From: Acididesulfobacillus acetoxydans
GTDB lineage: Bacteria > Bacillota > Desulfitobacteriia > Desulfitobacteriales > Desulfitobacteriaceae
DNA: 64,000 nt
Strand: one strand, 5' to 3'
Assembly (NCBI RefSeq): GCF_900016645.1
Contig: NZ_CDGJ01000082.1
Under the pieces are notes generated by a model. The model did no database searches. It had not been told where the DNA came from and worked only from the letters and a program-made list of their open reading frames with translations. This document shows positions 16,471-24,951 of the stretch, in pieces (position 1 is the stretch's first letter; every line of letters starts with the position of its first letter). The position numbers were made by a program, and so were the translations under genes.

Positions 16471-17125
16471 CCCTGCCCTTCCGGTTCATCACCCTGCCCC
16501 ACCTTCCTGTTCTTGCGCTTGAGCCACTTGCGCCAAGGATAGACGGCATAAGAATCCCAGACCATATCAGCCCGGATAAACGGCGCAAAAGCCCTGGTTT
16601 TCAAAGCCATTTGCAGAATCAAATCCCGATGTGTGGGGGGACAACCCGCTATTCTCAGCTGTTTGCCGTGAAGATGCGGACTTTGAGCCGCACAGTCTCC
16701 AATCACCAGCATTCGGGGAGCCGTGATTTCCTCTTCCGTCCGTCCGATGATCACCGGTATCGCCGGAAGCCGGCCCAACTTTTGGGGCGCGCGATCGTTT
16801 AGCATATACAGCCAATCCAGAAAGATCCCTTGACACCCTCCCGTACAATAGGGTGTCCCACTGCGAATGCTTAGAGGCGAGGGGAACTCCTCCACCCGGA
16901 TCATTCCGGTTGAGAGACCTGCAGTCTTGTTCAGGATCTCTGCCAACGGATAATCGCCCAGAATCTCGATATCATCCAAAGAGACCGGAGTATAGCCTCG
17001 CAGGATCGCGGCCTGCAAATGGCCAATTTGCGATGGATCAAGGTGTAACAATTTGGCTGCCACCAGATCGTGCGCCAGCGGGTTATCTGCCACCATGATT
17101 AGTCCCAGGGGATGACCATGCTCTC
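16467..17125 (-). pseudogene. DUF362-like iron-sulfur protein, 5' part lost at an IS end
   Basis: About 219 residues remain. The part VADNPLAHDLVAAKLLHLDP with later SLDDIEILGD resembles the C-terminal half of DUF362 proteins. Further on are CTGGC, GDCAAQ and GCPPTH cysteine motifs. The family normally has a longer N-terminal region, which is missing: upstream lies directly the right-end hairpin of the IS200/IS605 element. An ATG inside that hairpin (17138) makes the frame look intact, but it belongs to the IS. The missing half is not found on the other side of the element, so a deletion accompanied or followed insertion. Family call is moderate. Confidence 0.6.
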
Positions 17126-17156
17126 TGAATCTCCCCATGGATAAATCCAGGGGGTT

Positions 17157-18704
17157 CTAAGAACTTATAATTGACTGCGCTCTGATTGGCTCTCGCCCGA
17201 AGACTACAACATCCAAACTCTTACGCTCAATCAAGCTCTCTTTCTCGGACGACTCGCTCTGACTCCGTCCGGCACTCTGAACTGACACGACCCTGAGTGC
17301 CGGACCGAAGGAGGCAGGGATGGCCCTGCCACTCGCAAGTTGTTGTGAATTCCTCCACGCCGCCCGCAGGAGCGATTCCGCACCTGACCAAGCCTGACTA
17401 GACTTGGTTGCATGGAGAACATTGTCTTCGACAAACCGCGCCAGATAGGCACTGTAGAGATCCCGCTGCATTACGACGCCACACGTACATTCATGGACTC
17501 TCTGCTTCAGCGGTTTCTTGTGCCTTTCCCCGCAGTGGCAGACTTGGGATAACGCAGTGGTTCGGGTGTTAAACGCATCCACTTCACCGCCGGCACTTTC
17601 AGCCTTGCGTTTTAGCATTGCGACAAACATGCCCGGTGCGCGTACGCCCACCGATTTGCCAAAGCTTTTTTGGAAAGCTTTATACGAGATGTTTTCGGTC
17701 TTTATGCGAACTCCCACGGACAGTATTTGGTTAGCCAACTGCCCATGAAGTGTTTTTCGATAGGCGGCTTCTTGGCGAAATAACTCAGAAAGCGTTCCCT
17801 GTGAGACTTTCAGGCGGCGGCTTTTCTTTGACGGATGCTTACCCTTGATGGCCCTACCTAATTCATCATAGCAATCCGGATTATTGGCTCGCCGCTGCCG
17901 ATCGATATGCCGCTGCTGCCGCCGGATCTCTTGATGATTACGCACGATGGGCTCGCAAAACAGGGTAAGCACCGCCTGGGTTTCGCCGACATAGGCCAGG
18001 GTCGAAGGGCCCATGTCTAAGCCCACAACCTCTGTTCCAATTGTGTGTTCTGGTTTTTGATACGGTTTACCCTCCAGGATAAGTTGAGCGCAAAACCGGT
18101 CTTTACCGTTTATAACCCGTCGCACAAGCCGGACATACTTGACACGGTGAGTTAATCCATAAGCGATTACGGGATCGTTGAGCGTCTCTTTTACCATGGG
18201 GAGGCGGATTCCAGACCATACCACATGATCGTCTTTCCATTTTATCGCCGACCCCTGGCTTTTGCCTTCGACCGAGTGCAGCCCGCGTTTTCCTTTAAAC
18301 CGGACTTTCTTGGCTTTGCCATAGGCTACTCGTGAGACGGCACCGAAAGCCCGTTGGGTTAGTTTCTGTACCGTATGGGCATCCAAGTGTTCATCCAACC
18401 AGGAATGTCGCACTTGCGTTGCATAGCGTGAGAGTGCGTATTCAGAAAACCCGTAGGTATCCCTGGCTTGTTTAAAAAGACGCATCCGTTCATGGCTTCG
18501 TAACCGATCCGTTGGAGAAACAGCCCTGGCTTGCTGATACACTTTGGACTGGCGCATGAGACGAAGTCGGCGCATTCCTTCGCCAAGAAGGGCGTTATAC
18601 ATCCGACGCGCTGCTTCAAAACGGGCGTTGAGGATCTTAGCGTTGAAGCGCGTTACGCGCAAGGGGATTTCACAGATAAAAGAGGGTGATAGCCTCCTAG
18701 ACAT
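17157..18704 (-). CDS. tnpB: TnpB, RNA-guided nuclease of the IS200/IS605 family
   Basis: About 515 residues, longer than typical 400-residue TnpB. The RuvC-like core is intact: first Asp in VGLDMGPST, the Glu in IKTENIS, and the last Asp in QRDLYSAYLA, with a zinc ribbon (CHCG...CTCG) between the last two. A 90-residue tail follows the final Asp. Start ATG 18704 overlaps the tnpA stop. TnpB proteins cut DNA under guidance of an RNA made from the tnpB 3' end and the right end, helping keep the element. With tnpA dead, this copy could act as a stand-alone nuclease. Confidence 0.88.
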   Translation of the reverse strand: MSRRLSPSFICEIPLRVTRFNAKILNARFEAARRMYNALLGEGMRRLRLMRQSKVYQQARAVSPTDRLRSHERMRLFKQARDTYGFSEYALSRYATQVRHSWLDEHLDAHTVQKLTQRAFGAVSRVAYGKAKKVRFKGKRGLHSVEGKSQGSAIKWKDDHVVWSGIRLPMVKETLNDPVIAYGLTHRVKYVRLVRRVINGKDRFCAQLILEGKPYQKPEHTIGTEVVGLDMGPSTLAYVGETQAVLTLFCEPIVRNHQEIRRQQRHIDRQRRANNPDCYDELGRAIKGKHPSKKSRRLKVSQGTLSELFRQEAAYRKTLHGQLANQILSVGVRIKTENISYKAFQKSFGKSVGVRAPGMFVAMLKRKAESAGGEVDAFNTRTTALSQVCHCGERHKKPLKQRVHECTCGVVMQRDLYSAYLARFVEDNVLHATKSSQAWSGAESLLRAAWRNSQQLASGRAIPASFGPALRVVSVQSAGRSQSESSEKESLIERKSLDVVVFGREPIRAQSIISS

Positions 18705-19089
18705 ACTTTTGTTGTTCGATATAGCGTTTGATTTGGGCAAGTGGCGCACCTCCTACCGTCGATACAAAGTAGGAATTCGTCCAAAGTGTGGGTATCCGGC
18801 TTTTCAGCCAAGGATATTCTTGACGAAGTATACGGGATGTCTGGCCCTTAATTTGCCGAATAAGCCGATGAATACCGTATTGTGGATCAACTTCGATAAG
18901 CAGGTGTACATAATCCGGCATAATCTCCATTTCGATAATTTCGGCTTGATGTTGGATGGCAATATTCTCAATCAACTCCTTCAGCCGTACATCAACACCC
19001 TCGACAAGAACTTTACGCCGATATTCCGGACACTATACTACATGGTACTTACAGGAGAAAATAATGTCTTTATTGCTTCTATATTCCAT
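18697..19089 (-). pseudogene. tnpA: TnpA (Y1 HUH transposase) with nonsense and active-site mutations
   Basis: Read from ATG 19089, the frame gives MEYRSNKDIIFSCKYHVV, then a TAG at 19035-19033 where the family has Trp, then CPEYRRKVL and the rest to 18697, about 130 codons in all. In addition the HUH motif, normally HVH in PDHVHLL, is YVH (PDYVHLL), one transition away. Either change should abolish transposition. The 92-codon frame left downstream of the stop starts inside the fold. Confidence 0.85.
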
Positions 19090-19155
19090 AATAATATTAA
19101 AATATTAATATTATATATCTGATGCCTGCATAATGCAAGTATGTCCGATGCCTTA

Positions 19156-19187
19156 CCCCATGACTAAAGCCCGGGGCATGGGGCTTT
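19156..19187 (-). repeat. IS200/IS605 left-end hairpin
   Basis: CCCCATG (19156-19162) pairs with CATGGGG (19177-19183), and AAAGCCC (19166-19172) can instead pair with GGGCTTT (19181-19187), giving alternative folds. It lies about 70 bp upstream of the tnpA start, where the family keeps its left-end recognition hairpin. Confidence 0.7.
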
Positions 19188-19189
19188 TG

Positions 19190-19369
19190 GTCAGCGGATA
19201 AGAACCCTCATTGCCATGACGGACCTGGGTAAAGTCCCGCAGGCCAATGGCCGAGTGTGTCCGCCCCAAGCAGCTTTCCTTGAATTCTCCCCCAAGAAGT
19301 TGCTGCCAACCCGTAAGCATAGATCACATCGTTGATCCAGACCGTTCCGGCCTCCAACCGACCGGCCAT
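19190..19369 (-). pseudogene. Aldehyde dehydrogenase C-terminal fragment, frameshifted
   Basis: One frame reads GRLEAGTVWINDVIYAYGLA, matching the ALDH stretch before the C-terminus; after a frame change another frame reads GRTHSAIGLRDFTQVRHG, the family's C-terminal segment. No start or N-terminal part is present upstream. The fragment touches the IS left end on one side and kinase debris on the other. Seen from translation; family recognition is from conserved motifs. Confidence 0.7.
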
Positions 19370-19444
19370 GACACCTTTTAACCCCCCTCCTAACTGAAGG
19401 CCGCAGCGAGATATTGTTCAAAACCATCTCACCCGAACAACCGT

Positions 19445-19768
19445 CTACCCCTTCCGAAAAGCCGGATACCCAGTAATCTGCTGCACAGCCTGGTAGAGCG
19501 GGTGCAGTCGGGAATACATATGGAGATAAACCCGGCGATAGATTTCATCATACAGACGACCGGTATCCGTTTGCGGCGCAAAGCTTTCACCTGACCGCGT
19601 CATGCCCTTTACCGCGGAGGGCAAATCCGCATACCAGCCCAGTCCGGTCGCGGCCAGGATCGCTGCCCCCAAGCCGGAGGTCTGCTCGGTTCCCGGTTTA
19701 ACGACAGGAAGCCCCGCAACATCCGCCGTAATCTGCATCACAACCGGCTGCGGGAAGGATTGAAATCG
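19445..19768 (-). pseudogene. FGGY carbohydrate kinase C-terminal fragment
   Basis: The frame reads VMQITADVAGLPVVKPGTEQ, then GLGAAILAATGLGWY and a helical tail ending at a normal stop, which is the last 100 or so residues of an FGGY kinase (xylulokinase/glycerol kinase type). The catalytic N-terminal part is absent. It is joined in frame to a sigma-54 activator scrap at 19769-19819. Confidence 0.7.
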
Positions 19769-19819
19769 CGCATTTTCAAGCACATTTTGGAGTTCTCGAA
19801 CATTGCCCGGCCAGTCACA
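19769..19819 (-). pseudogene. Scrap of a sigma-54 activator (WPGNVRELQNVLENA)
   Basis: About 17 codons encode CDWPGNVRELQNVLENA, the motif near the end of the AAA+ domain of NtrC-type activators. It matches the same stretch of the intact activator at 28658-30058 (WPGNVRELQNVLEHA) but differs in codons. It starts inside the last codons of the dehydratase activator gene and runs into kinase debris. Confidence 0.65.
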
Positions 19820-20594
19820 GATTTGTTCCCCGCGCCAGCAAGGCGGCGCCCAAGGCTGCCGTAATCTGGGGATTGTCTGGCACAACCAGTTGATAACCGA
19901 GTTCGTGGTTCAAAGCCATGACCACACCGGAATTTTTGGCCACCCCTCCCGTGAAAACGACTTCCGGCTCCAATCCCACCCGCTCGACCAAGGCAGCGAC
20001 CCGTGCTGCCACACTGTCACACACCCCCGCCAGGATGTCCGCCTTACGGGCACCGGCTGAAACATGGGAGATGACTTCAGACTCCGCAAACACCGTGCAG
20101 AACGAGGAAATCGCCCGGTGTTCCTCCGCTTTGGCAGCGAGCTCTCCCACTTCTTCCAAAGATATCTCCAGGGCTCCGGCCATCACCTCCAGGAAGCGGC
20201 CCGTGCCGGCAGCGCACTTATCATTCATGGCAAAATCGCTCACTTTTCCGCCAGGCAACAACTTAATGACTTTACTGTCCTGACCGCCAATATCAATCAC
20301 CGTCCTGGCCTCTGGGAAAAAATGAGCAATTCCCTTGGCCTGACAGGTTATTTCCGACACTTCCCTGTCTGCCGGATAGGTCACCCGGCCATATCCGGTC
20401 GCTACGGTCGTCTGGATAAACTCAGCCTGCAAGCCTTTATCCGAGAGAACTTCTCCGGTCAGGCGCTGAGCCACGTCTCGCCCGCTGTAGCCGGAGCGGC
20501 CCACGGCCCAAGCTAGTATCCCTCCTTGTCCGTCCACGAGGACAACTTTCGTAGTCAGCGAACCAATATCGACACCCAAAAAGTACCTTTCCAT
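19815..20594 (-). CDS. 2-Hydroxyacyl-CoA dehydratase activator (HgdC/BcrAD-type ATPase)
   Basis: A 259-residue ASKHA-fold ATPase. DIGSLTTKVVLVD (near residue 10) and DIGGQDSKVI are the phosphate loops. The two cysteines that hold the [4Fe-4S] cluster between subunits in HgdC are present: KCAAGTGRFL and SFCTVFAESE. The homodimer uses ATP to push one low-potential electron onto the dehydratase. ATG 20594 is chosen for the GGGGGAGGAG site. It is the last gene of the dehydratase operon, 45 bp after a subunit gene; its stop lies within the boundary of the gene-fragment strip. Confidence 0.92.
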   Translation of the reverse strand: MERYFLGVDIGSLTTKVVLVDGQGGILAWAVGRSGYSGRDVAQRLTGEVLSDKGLQAEFIQTTVATGYGRVTYPADREVSEITCQAKGIAHFFPEARTVIDIGGQDSKVIKLLPGGKVSDFAMNDKCAAGTGRFLEVMAGALEISLEEVGELAAKAEEHRAISSFCTVFAESEVISHVSAGARKADILAGVCDSVAARVAALVERVGLEPEVVFTGGVAKNSGVVMALNHELGYQLVVPDNPQITAALGAALLARGTNL

Positions 20595-20639
20595 ACGGGT
20601 CTGCTCCTCCCCCAACTCATCCTTGTTTCTTTTTTATCA

Positions 20640-21869
20640 CTACTTCTGCGCAGCGAGCGTCTCCAAAAACGCCTCCACCCGGTTGCGCACAGGTTCTTCC
20701 GCATAAGCCCGCGGATCCGCCATATCAGCCTCGACCACGAGACCCGGCACGCCTGTTTCCCGCACCACCCGGCGCCGGATAACTTCCTGAACCAGCGAAT
20801 ATGGCTTGCAGGAGCGGTTGGAATGCATGACAAAGCCATCCGCCCCGAAGTCACGGATGAGCTCAATCATCTGACGCGCCCGGAAATCCGGCGACCGGTT
20901 GAGAAAGACTTCCGTATAGGTAGCCGCCAAACTCTCCAAAGGATCCCCCGGGGCTAACTCCACAGCCCAGCCCCCGCTGTAAGTATCCGTGACAAAACAG
21001 GCCCCCCGCTGGGTAAACATCTTGGTAAAACTGAATAAGTTCGGCCAAATTGCAATGTTGTCCCATACAAGACGGAAATTTTCCTTTTGGATCGCTCCTT
21101 GTCCCTGGCTAACCCGTTCCCCGATCTCTTCTTTCAGCTTGCGATAATAGTCAATGCCCTCTTGTGTTCCGCGCAAGGCGACTATAGGGGCCATTTGAAT
21201 AAACAAATCCGGCCCGTTCAAAGGAGAGGGATGGGCCCGGGCCAGCTCCCGAATCTCCCGCCAGAGCTTCGTCATCTCCGCACTGCGCGCCATTTGTCGC
21301 CCGAGTTCCCGGTCGTCCCTTGCCCTTCCCGTGAGGCTTTCCAGTTGTGCTGTCATCGTCCGAAGCTGCTCCAGAACGTACTTTTTGGCGTGGTCTGTCA
21401 TCTCCCCCGGTAAGTACGGCGTATCCAGCACGAGAAGAGGAACCTGCAGCATGCGGGCTAAGGCCTCATACCATTTGAGAACCGTCCCGCAGATGTTGTT
21501 GCAGGCCACCAAGAGATCGGGCTTGGGCAACCCTTGCATCGGCGCCAAATCCGGACGCAGAATGGAGCCAATGTGAGAGCGGGCATACGAGCACAGATCC
21601 TGGGAATATCCGGCAGCCTCCGCAGCCTGGCAGAGCTTTTCCGTAGCTTTGGCCGTACTGCAAATCGCACCGTATTGCTCCGGATAGACCGGGTGAATCC
21701 TGAATGCACGCAGCAGTTCCACCGGAGCCCCGCTGGTCACCCAGGCCAGCCTCCGGCGCAAGGGCCGTCCCCAAAAACGGTGATAGCGGCTTAAGGCATA
21801 GTATTTGGCCATTAACTTTTTTAAATCCCTGCTGACCCGAAACGGTCGATACTTGTTTTCTGCTGGCAT
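20640..21869 (-). CDS. 2-Hydroxyacyl-CoA dehydratase subunit (HgdA/HgdB family)
   Basis: A 409-residue protein of the 2-hydroxyacyl-CoA dehydratase/benzoyl-CoA reductase BcrB-BcrC family. Three cysteine sites fit cluster binding: LCSYAR near residue 93, ACNNICGT near 126, and NRSCKPYS near 355. With its partner (next gene upstream) it would remove water from an (R)-2-hydroxyacyl-CoA by a ketyl-radical route. It lies between the partner subunit and the activator, as in lcd/hgd operons. The true substrate (lactoyl-, 2-hydroxyglutaryl-, phenyllactyl-CoA or other) cannot be read; a reductase of the benzoyl-CoA type is less likely because only two subunits and one activator are present. Confidence 0.88.
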   Translation of the reverse strand: MPAENKYRPFRVSRDLKKLMAKYYALSRYHRFWGRPLRRRLAWVTSGAPVELLRAFRIHPVYPEQYGAICSTAKATEKLCQAAEAAGYSQDLCSYARSHIGSILRPDLAPMQGLPKPDLLVACNNICGTVLKWYEALARMLQVPLLVLDTPYLPGEMTDHAKKYVLEQLRTMTAQLESLTGRARDDRELGRQMARSAEMTKLWREIRELARAHPSPLNGPDLFIQMAPIVALRGTQEGIDYYRKLKEEIGERVSQGQGAIQKENFRLVWDNIAIWPNLFSFTKMFTQRGACFVTDTYSGGWAVELAPGDPLESLAATYTEVFLNRSPDFRARQMIELIRDFGADGFVMHSNRSCKPYSLVQEVIRRRVVRETGVPGLVVEADMADPRAYAEEPVRNRVEAFLETLAAQK

Positions 21870-21959
21870 TCCCCATCACTCCATCTATTGAAACTTGCCG
21901 GCAAGGTAGAATCTTGCTTACAATGTCAAAGCTTACCAACATCTCTCAGGCCCGCTCGT

Positions 21960-23210
21960 CTACAAACTCTCCAAAAAAGCCTGCAAGCGGGTTCTTTCCT
22001 GCCCTCCGACTTCAGAGGCCTCTAATTCCAAAACCAGGGTGCGGATGTTTCTGGCTTGCAAACGTTCACATAAGGGCACGGTATCCCAAGCGTGAGGTTC
22101 GCAGTATTTCCGGACCACCAGGACAGCCCCCTGAGCCTCGCGTGCCAAAGCCAGGCTTTCCAGGTAATCGAGCCGTCCATCCAGCCCCTGATTGCGGCAG
22201 GGACAAGGCGGCATATTCCTGTAGCGCTCCACAATCTGAGCCAGCCCGTTTTCACCCCGCGTCTGAGGCAAGGCGGGCTGAACGTAATGGCGATAGCCCG
22301 TGCAGGTATCGTCAGCGACAACCCGGCCCCCAAGTTCCTCGATCATCTGAAAAAGGCTGTCTGTTTCTAATACGGCTCCAGTAACCAACACTCTGTAGCG
22401 CTCTCCAGACACTCCAGGATCTCCGACCTTCTCACGCAGGAGGGGAAGAACCTCTTCCAAGGCTGCGATATAACGGGTCTTAGGCATCAGCTGTCCTGCG
22501 CGCAGCAAGGCTGAGATCAGCGGCGAGGGCAGATGTGAGCGAAGTTCATCGAGCTCGGCGGCCAATTGACGGGCTTTTGTGCATGTCTCCCAGGCACGAT
22601 CTAAAGCCTCCGCCCTGTTCGACCTACTGTGATCGACAATCTGAGCCTGCTCTGCACTGAGGCGGAGCAAGCTGTCGTACAGGGACTCCATCTCGCTTTG
22701 ATAGTAGTCCCTCCCGCCGGCGGCCGCCAGCATGACCGGAGGGACGACGCTCAGCACCTTCTCCCGGCCAAAACCGGCGGCCCAGATCCCGTCCAGGCAT
22801 TGCATCGTATCACAAGTGTGGGCCACGCCCACGCCTGCCACGCCCACGCCTGCCACGCCCACGCCTGCCACGCCCACGCCTGCCACGCCCACGCCTGCCA
22901 CGCCCACGCCTGCCACGCCCACGCCTGCCAGCTCACGCATCTTCCCTTTTTTAGCCCCGGCTAAGGTACCTCTCGCCAGAGAACAACAATAGGTCGGCAA
23001 TTCCGCAGGAGTCGCCGGACCCGGATCAGGCAAAAGCCGCAAAGGTTCAAAACCCGCCGCCAAAATCAATTCCTCCGGAAAATAGCTGCACAGATACCCG
23101 AAAAACTTGTGTTCCGGATAGCGCGAGGCAGAATCTCTTCCCCGTAAATCGGCTTCCTCCAGCAACAAGGCTAAGCTCTCCCCTGCTCCCCCGTTCGTTA
23201 CATTCGGCAT
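21960..23210 (-). CDS. 2-Hydroxyacyl-CoA dehydratase subunit with AGVGV tandem insert
   Basis: A 416-residue partner subunit of the same family. Cysteine sites: YCCSLARG, HTCDTMQ and RKYCEPHAWD. Directly before HTCDTM the protein carries seven copies of AGVGV (35 residues) encoded by seven identical 15-bp units; relatives join the two parts directly. ATG 23210 is chosen for GGGGAGGA upstream. The gene follows an acyl-CoA ligase by 40 bp. The repeat always stays in frame when units are lost or gained, so enzyme length can vary without loss of the frame. Confidence 0.88.
   Translation of the reverse strand: MPNVTNGGAGESLALLLEEADLRGRDSASRYPEHKFFGYLCSYFPEELILAAGFEPLRLLPDPGPATPAELPTYCCSLARGTLAGAKKGKMRELAGVGVAGVGVAGVGVAGVGVAGVGVAGVGVAGVGVAHTCDTMQCLDGIWAAGFGREKVLSVVPPVMLAAAGGRDYYQSEMESLYDSLLRLSAEQAQIVDHSRSNRAEALDRAWETCTKARQLAAELDELRSHLPSPLISALLRAGQLMPKTRYIAALEEVLPLLREKVGDPGVSGERYRVLVTGAVLETDSLFQMIEELGGRVVADDTCTGYRHYVQPALPQTRGENGLAQIVERYRNMPPCPCRNQGLDGRLDYLESLALAREAQGAVLVVRKYCEPHAWDTVPLCERLQARNIRTLVLELEASEVGGQERTRLQAFLESL
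22823..22927. repeat. Seven identical 15-bp tandem repeats inside a coding gene
   Basis: The unit CCACGCCCACGCCTG (plus strand) repeats seven times without change over 105 bp. Perfect identity points to recent expansion. It encodes AGVGV on the minus strand. Confidence 0.95.
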
Positions 23211-23250
23211 GTTTCTTCCTCCCCGGCTGTTCCTTTTCTCACTGAAGGCC

Positions 23251-24933
23251 TTATTCCCGCAGAGCACGTTTTAAGATCTTACCAATGGCGGTCTTGGGGA
23301 GTTCCTGGCGGAACTCGATCTCTTTCGGCACTTTGTAGGGCAAAAGGTGCTGTCGGCAAAACGAGAGGATCTCCTCCTGACTGGCTTGAGCGCCCTCTCT
23401 GAACACGATAAAAGCCTTGACTTTCTCTCCTTTATAAGCGTCTGCCACCCCAATCACGGATACCTCCCGCACGGCAGGGTGTTCATACAGTACATCCTCA
23501 ACCTCCCGCGGATAGACATTAAAACCTCCGGTAATAATCATATCCTTCTTCCGATCCACGATATAGAAATATCCCTCTTCATCCCGATAGCCAAGATCAC
23601 CGGTGAAGAGCCAGCCGTCCCGCAGGACCCCCGCCGTTTCCTGGGGACGGCGATGGTAACCCAGCATCAATTCAGGAGCCTGGATAACCAATTCCCCGGT
23701 CTCACCCGGAGAAAGCTCCCGCTCTCCTGTTTCCAGATCCCGAATCTGAATGACTACGTCCGGAAAAGGGATGCCGATGCTCCCTGTTTTATTCACGCCA
23801 CGGTAAGGATTGGCACACAGAGCCGTTACTGCTTCTGTAAGGCCATATCCCTCCATAAGTCTGCTCCCGGTGAGTTCCTCAAAACGCCGTTTAACCTCAG
23901 GAGCCAAGGGGGCCGCCCCCACAAAACAGCCGCGCAGAGAAGCCAGATCGTAGCGTGCAAGCTGTCTATGGTTGATCAAGGCGACATACATGGTCGGGAC
24001 TCCCGCAAAAAGCGTTGGGCGAAAGCGGTGGATCGCTTTCAGGATATCCTCCACTGTGAAGCGGGGAACAAGAAGGGCTGCCGCTCCTGCCAATAAAGGG
24101 GCATTCATACACACGCTCATGCCAAAACCATGAAAAATGGGCAGGACGGTCAAGATACTATCCTCAGAAGTCATGCCTGCCCAAGAGGAGCACTGCCGGG
24201 CATTGGCAACCAGGGCATAATGGGAAAGCATAACGCCTTTCGGCTTGCCGGTTGTACCCCCTGTATAAATCAGCACGGCTACCTCATGATGCACATCGAC
24301 TTGTGACCTTTCCGACAGGATTTCTTCCTTATGTAAAAGGTCCGAAAACCTACCCGCCTGTGCTAAACGTTGCTTGGACTCCGGAGCCATCTTCTGGCGC
24401 AGGAGATAAAGTATCTGCAGCGAAAAAGGCAGGAATTCCCTGAGAGAAGTATAGTACGTATCTTTAAGCCACCCTTCTCCGGCCTCCCGGCAGACGGCCC
24501 GGACATTTTCCAACCGTTCAACCCAAAGATCCAGGGAAATCGCCGCTTTAACCTGCCCATCGCGCATGATATGTAAAAGTTCCGGCTCCGTACTTAAAGG
24601 ATTGATCGGTACAACCGTAGCCCCCAGCCTGAGTAACGCATAGTAACTCATGACAAATTGAGGGCAGTTGGGCAGAAGCAAAGCCACACGGTCCCCCCGG
24701 ACAATACCCCTCTCCTGAAGAGAGCCGGCGAGTCTTCGGATATACTCCAGGAGTTCGGCATAGGTGAGGCACTTGCCAAAAAACACCAGGGCAGTCTTTT
24801 GGGAATTTTGACTCACCCCTTGTTCGAACAAATCGTTTAATGTCGCTTCGGGATAAGCTAAAGTCTCCTCTACTTCCTGATCATAGTGCTGAAGCCAAGG
24901 CCGCTGCTCTGAATAGTCAGACACATCCACCAT
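23251..24933 (-). CDS. Acyl-CoA synthetase (AMP-forming)
   Basis: A 560-residue ANL ligase close to FadD/long-chain types: YTGGTTGKPKGVMLSH near residue 215 (Gly replaces the usual Ser), EGYGLTE near 365, FTGDLGY near 445, and KTAIGKILKRALRE at the C-terminus. It heads the 2-hydroxyacyl-CoA dehydratase operon and probably makes the CoA thioester the dehydratase acts on, or one for CoA transfer. Start ATG 24933 has GGAGGG upstream. Confidence 0.92.
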   Translation of the reverse strand: MVDVSDYSEQRPWLQHYDQEVEETLAYPEATLNDLFEQGVSQNSQKTALVFFGKCLTYAELLEYIRRLAGSLQERGIVRGDRVALLLPNCPQFVMSYYALLRLGATVVPINPLSTEPELLHIMRDGQVKAAISLDLWVERLENVRAVCREAGEGWLKDTYYTSLREFLPFSLQILYLLRQKMAPESKQRLAQAGRFSDLLHKEEILSERSQVDVHHEVAVLIYTGGTTGKPKGVMLSHYALVANARQCSSWAGMTSEDSILTVLPIFHGFGMSVCMNAPLLAGAAALLVPRFTVEDILKAIHRFRPTLFAGVPTMYVALINHRQLARYDLASLRGCFVGAAPLAPEVKRRFEELTGSRLMEGYGLTEAVTALCANPYRGVNKTGSIGIPFPDVVIQIRDLETGERELSPGETGELVIQAPELMLGYHRRPQETAGVLRDGWLFTGDLGYRDEEGYFYIVDRKKDMIITGGFNVYPREVEDVLYEHPAVREVSVIGVADAYKGEKVKAFIVFREGAQASQEEILSFCRQHLLPYKVPKEIEFRQELPKTAIGKILKRALRE

Positions 24934-24951
24934 CACAAACCCTCCAGTTCG

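Larger units (their letters stand above)
17126..19188 (-). mobile_element. IS200/IS605 family element (tnpA defective, tnpB intact)
   Basis: The element of about 2.06 kb carries a tnpA relic, tnpB, a left-end hairpin at 19156-19187 and a right-end hairpin at about 17130-17155 (CCCCTGGA...TCCATGGGG with one bulged base). The ends are placed from the hairpins and a TTCA before the flank, so they are good to a few bases. There are no terminal inverted repeats, as expected for this family. It abuts a truncated DUF362-like gene on one side and aldehyde dehydrogenase debris on the other. Confidence 0.8.

Noticed and set aside
22629..22992. Long plus-strand frames of His-Ala-Cys or Thr-Pro-Ala repeats
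   Set aside because: They are antisense reads of the 15-bp array inside the dehydratase subunit gene.
20640..23210. Class I benzoyl-CoA reductase
   Set aside because: Only two catalytic-type subunits and a single HgdC-like activator are present; BcrABCD has four subunits with two activator-type ones.
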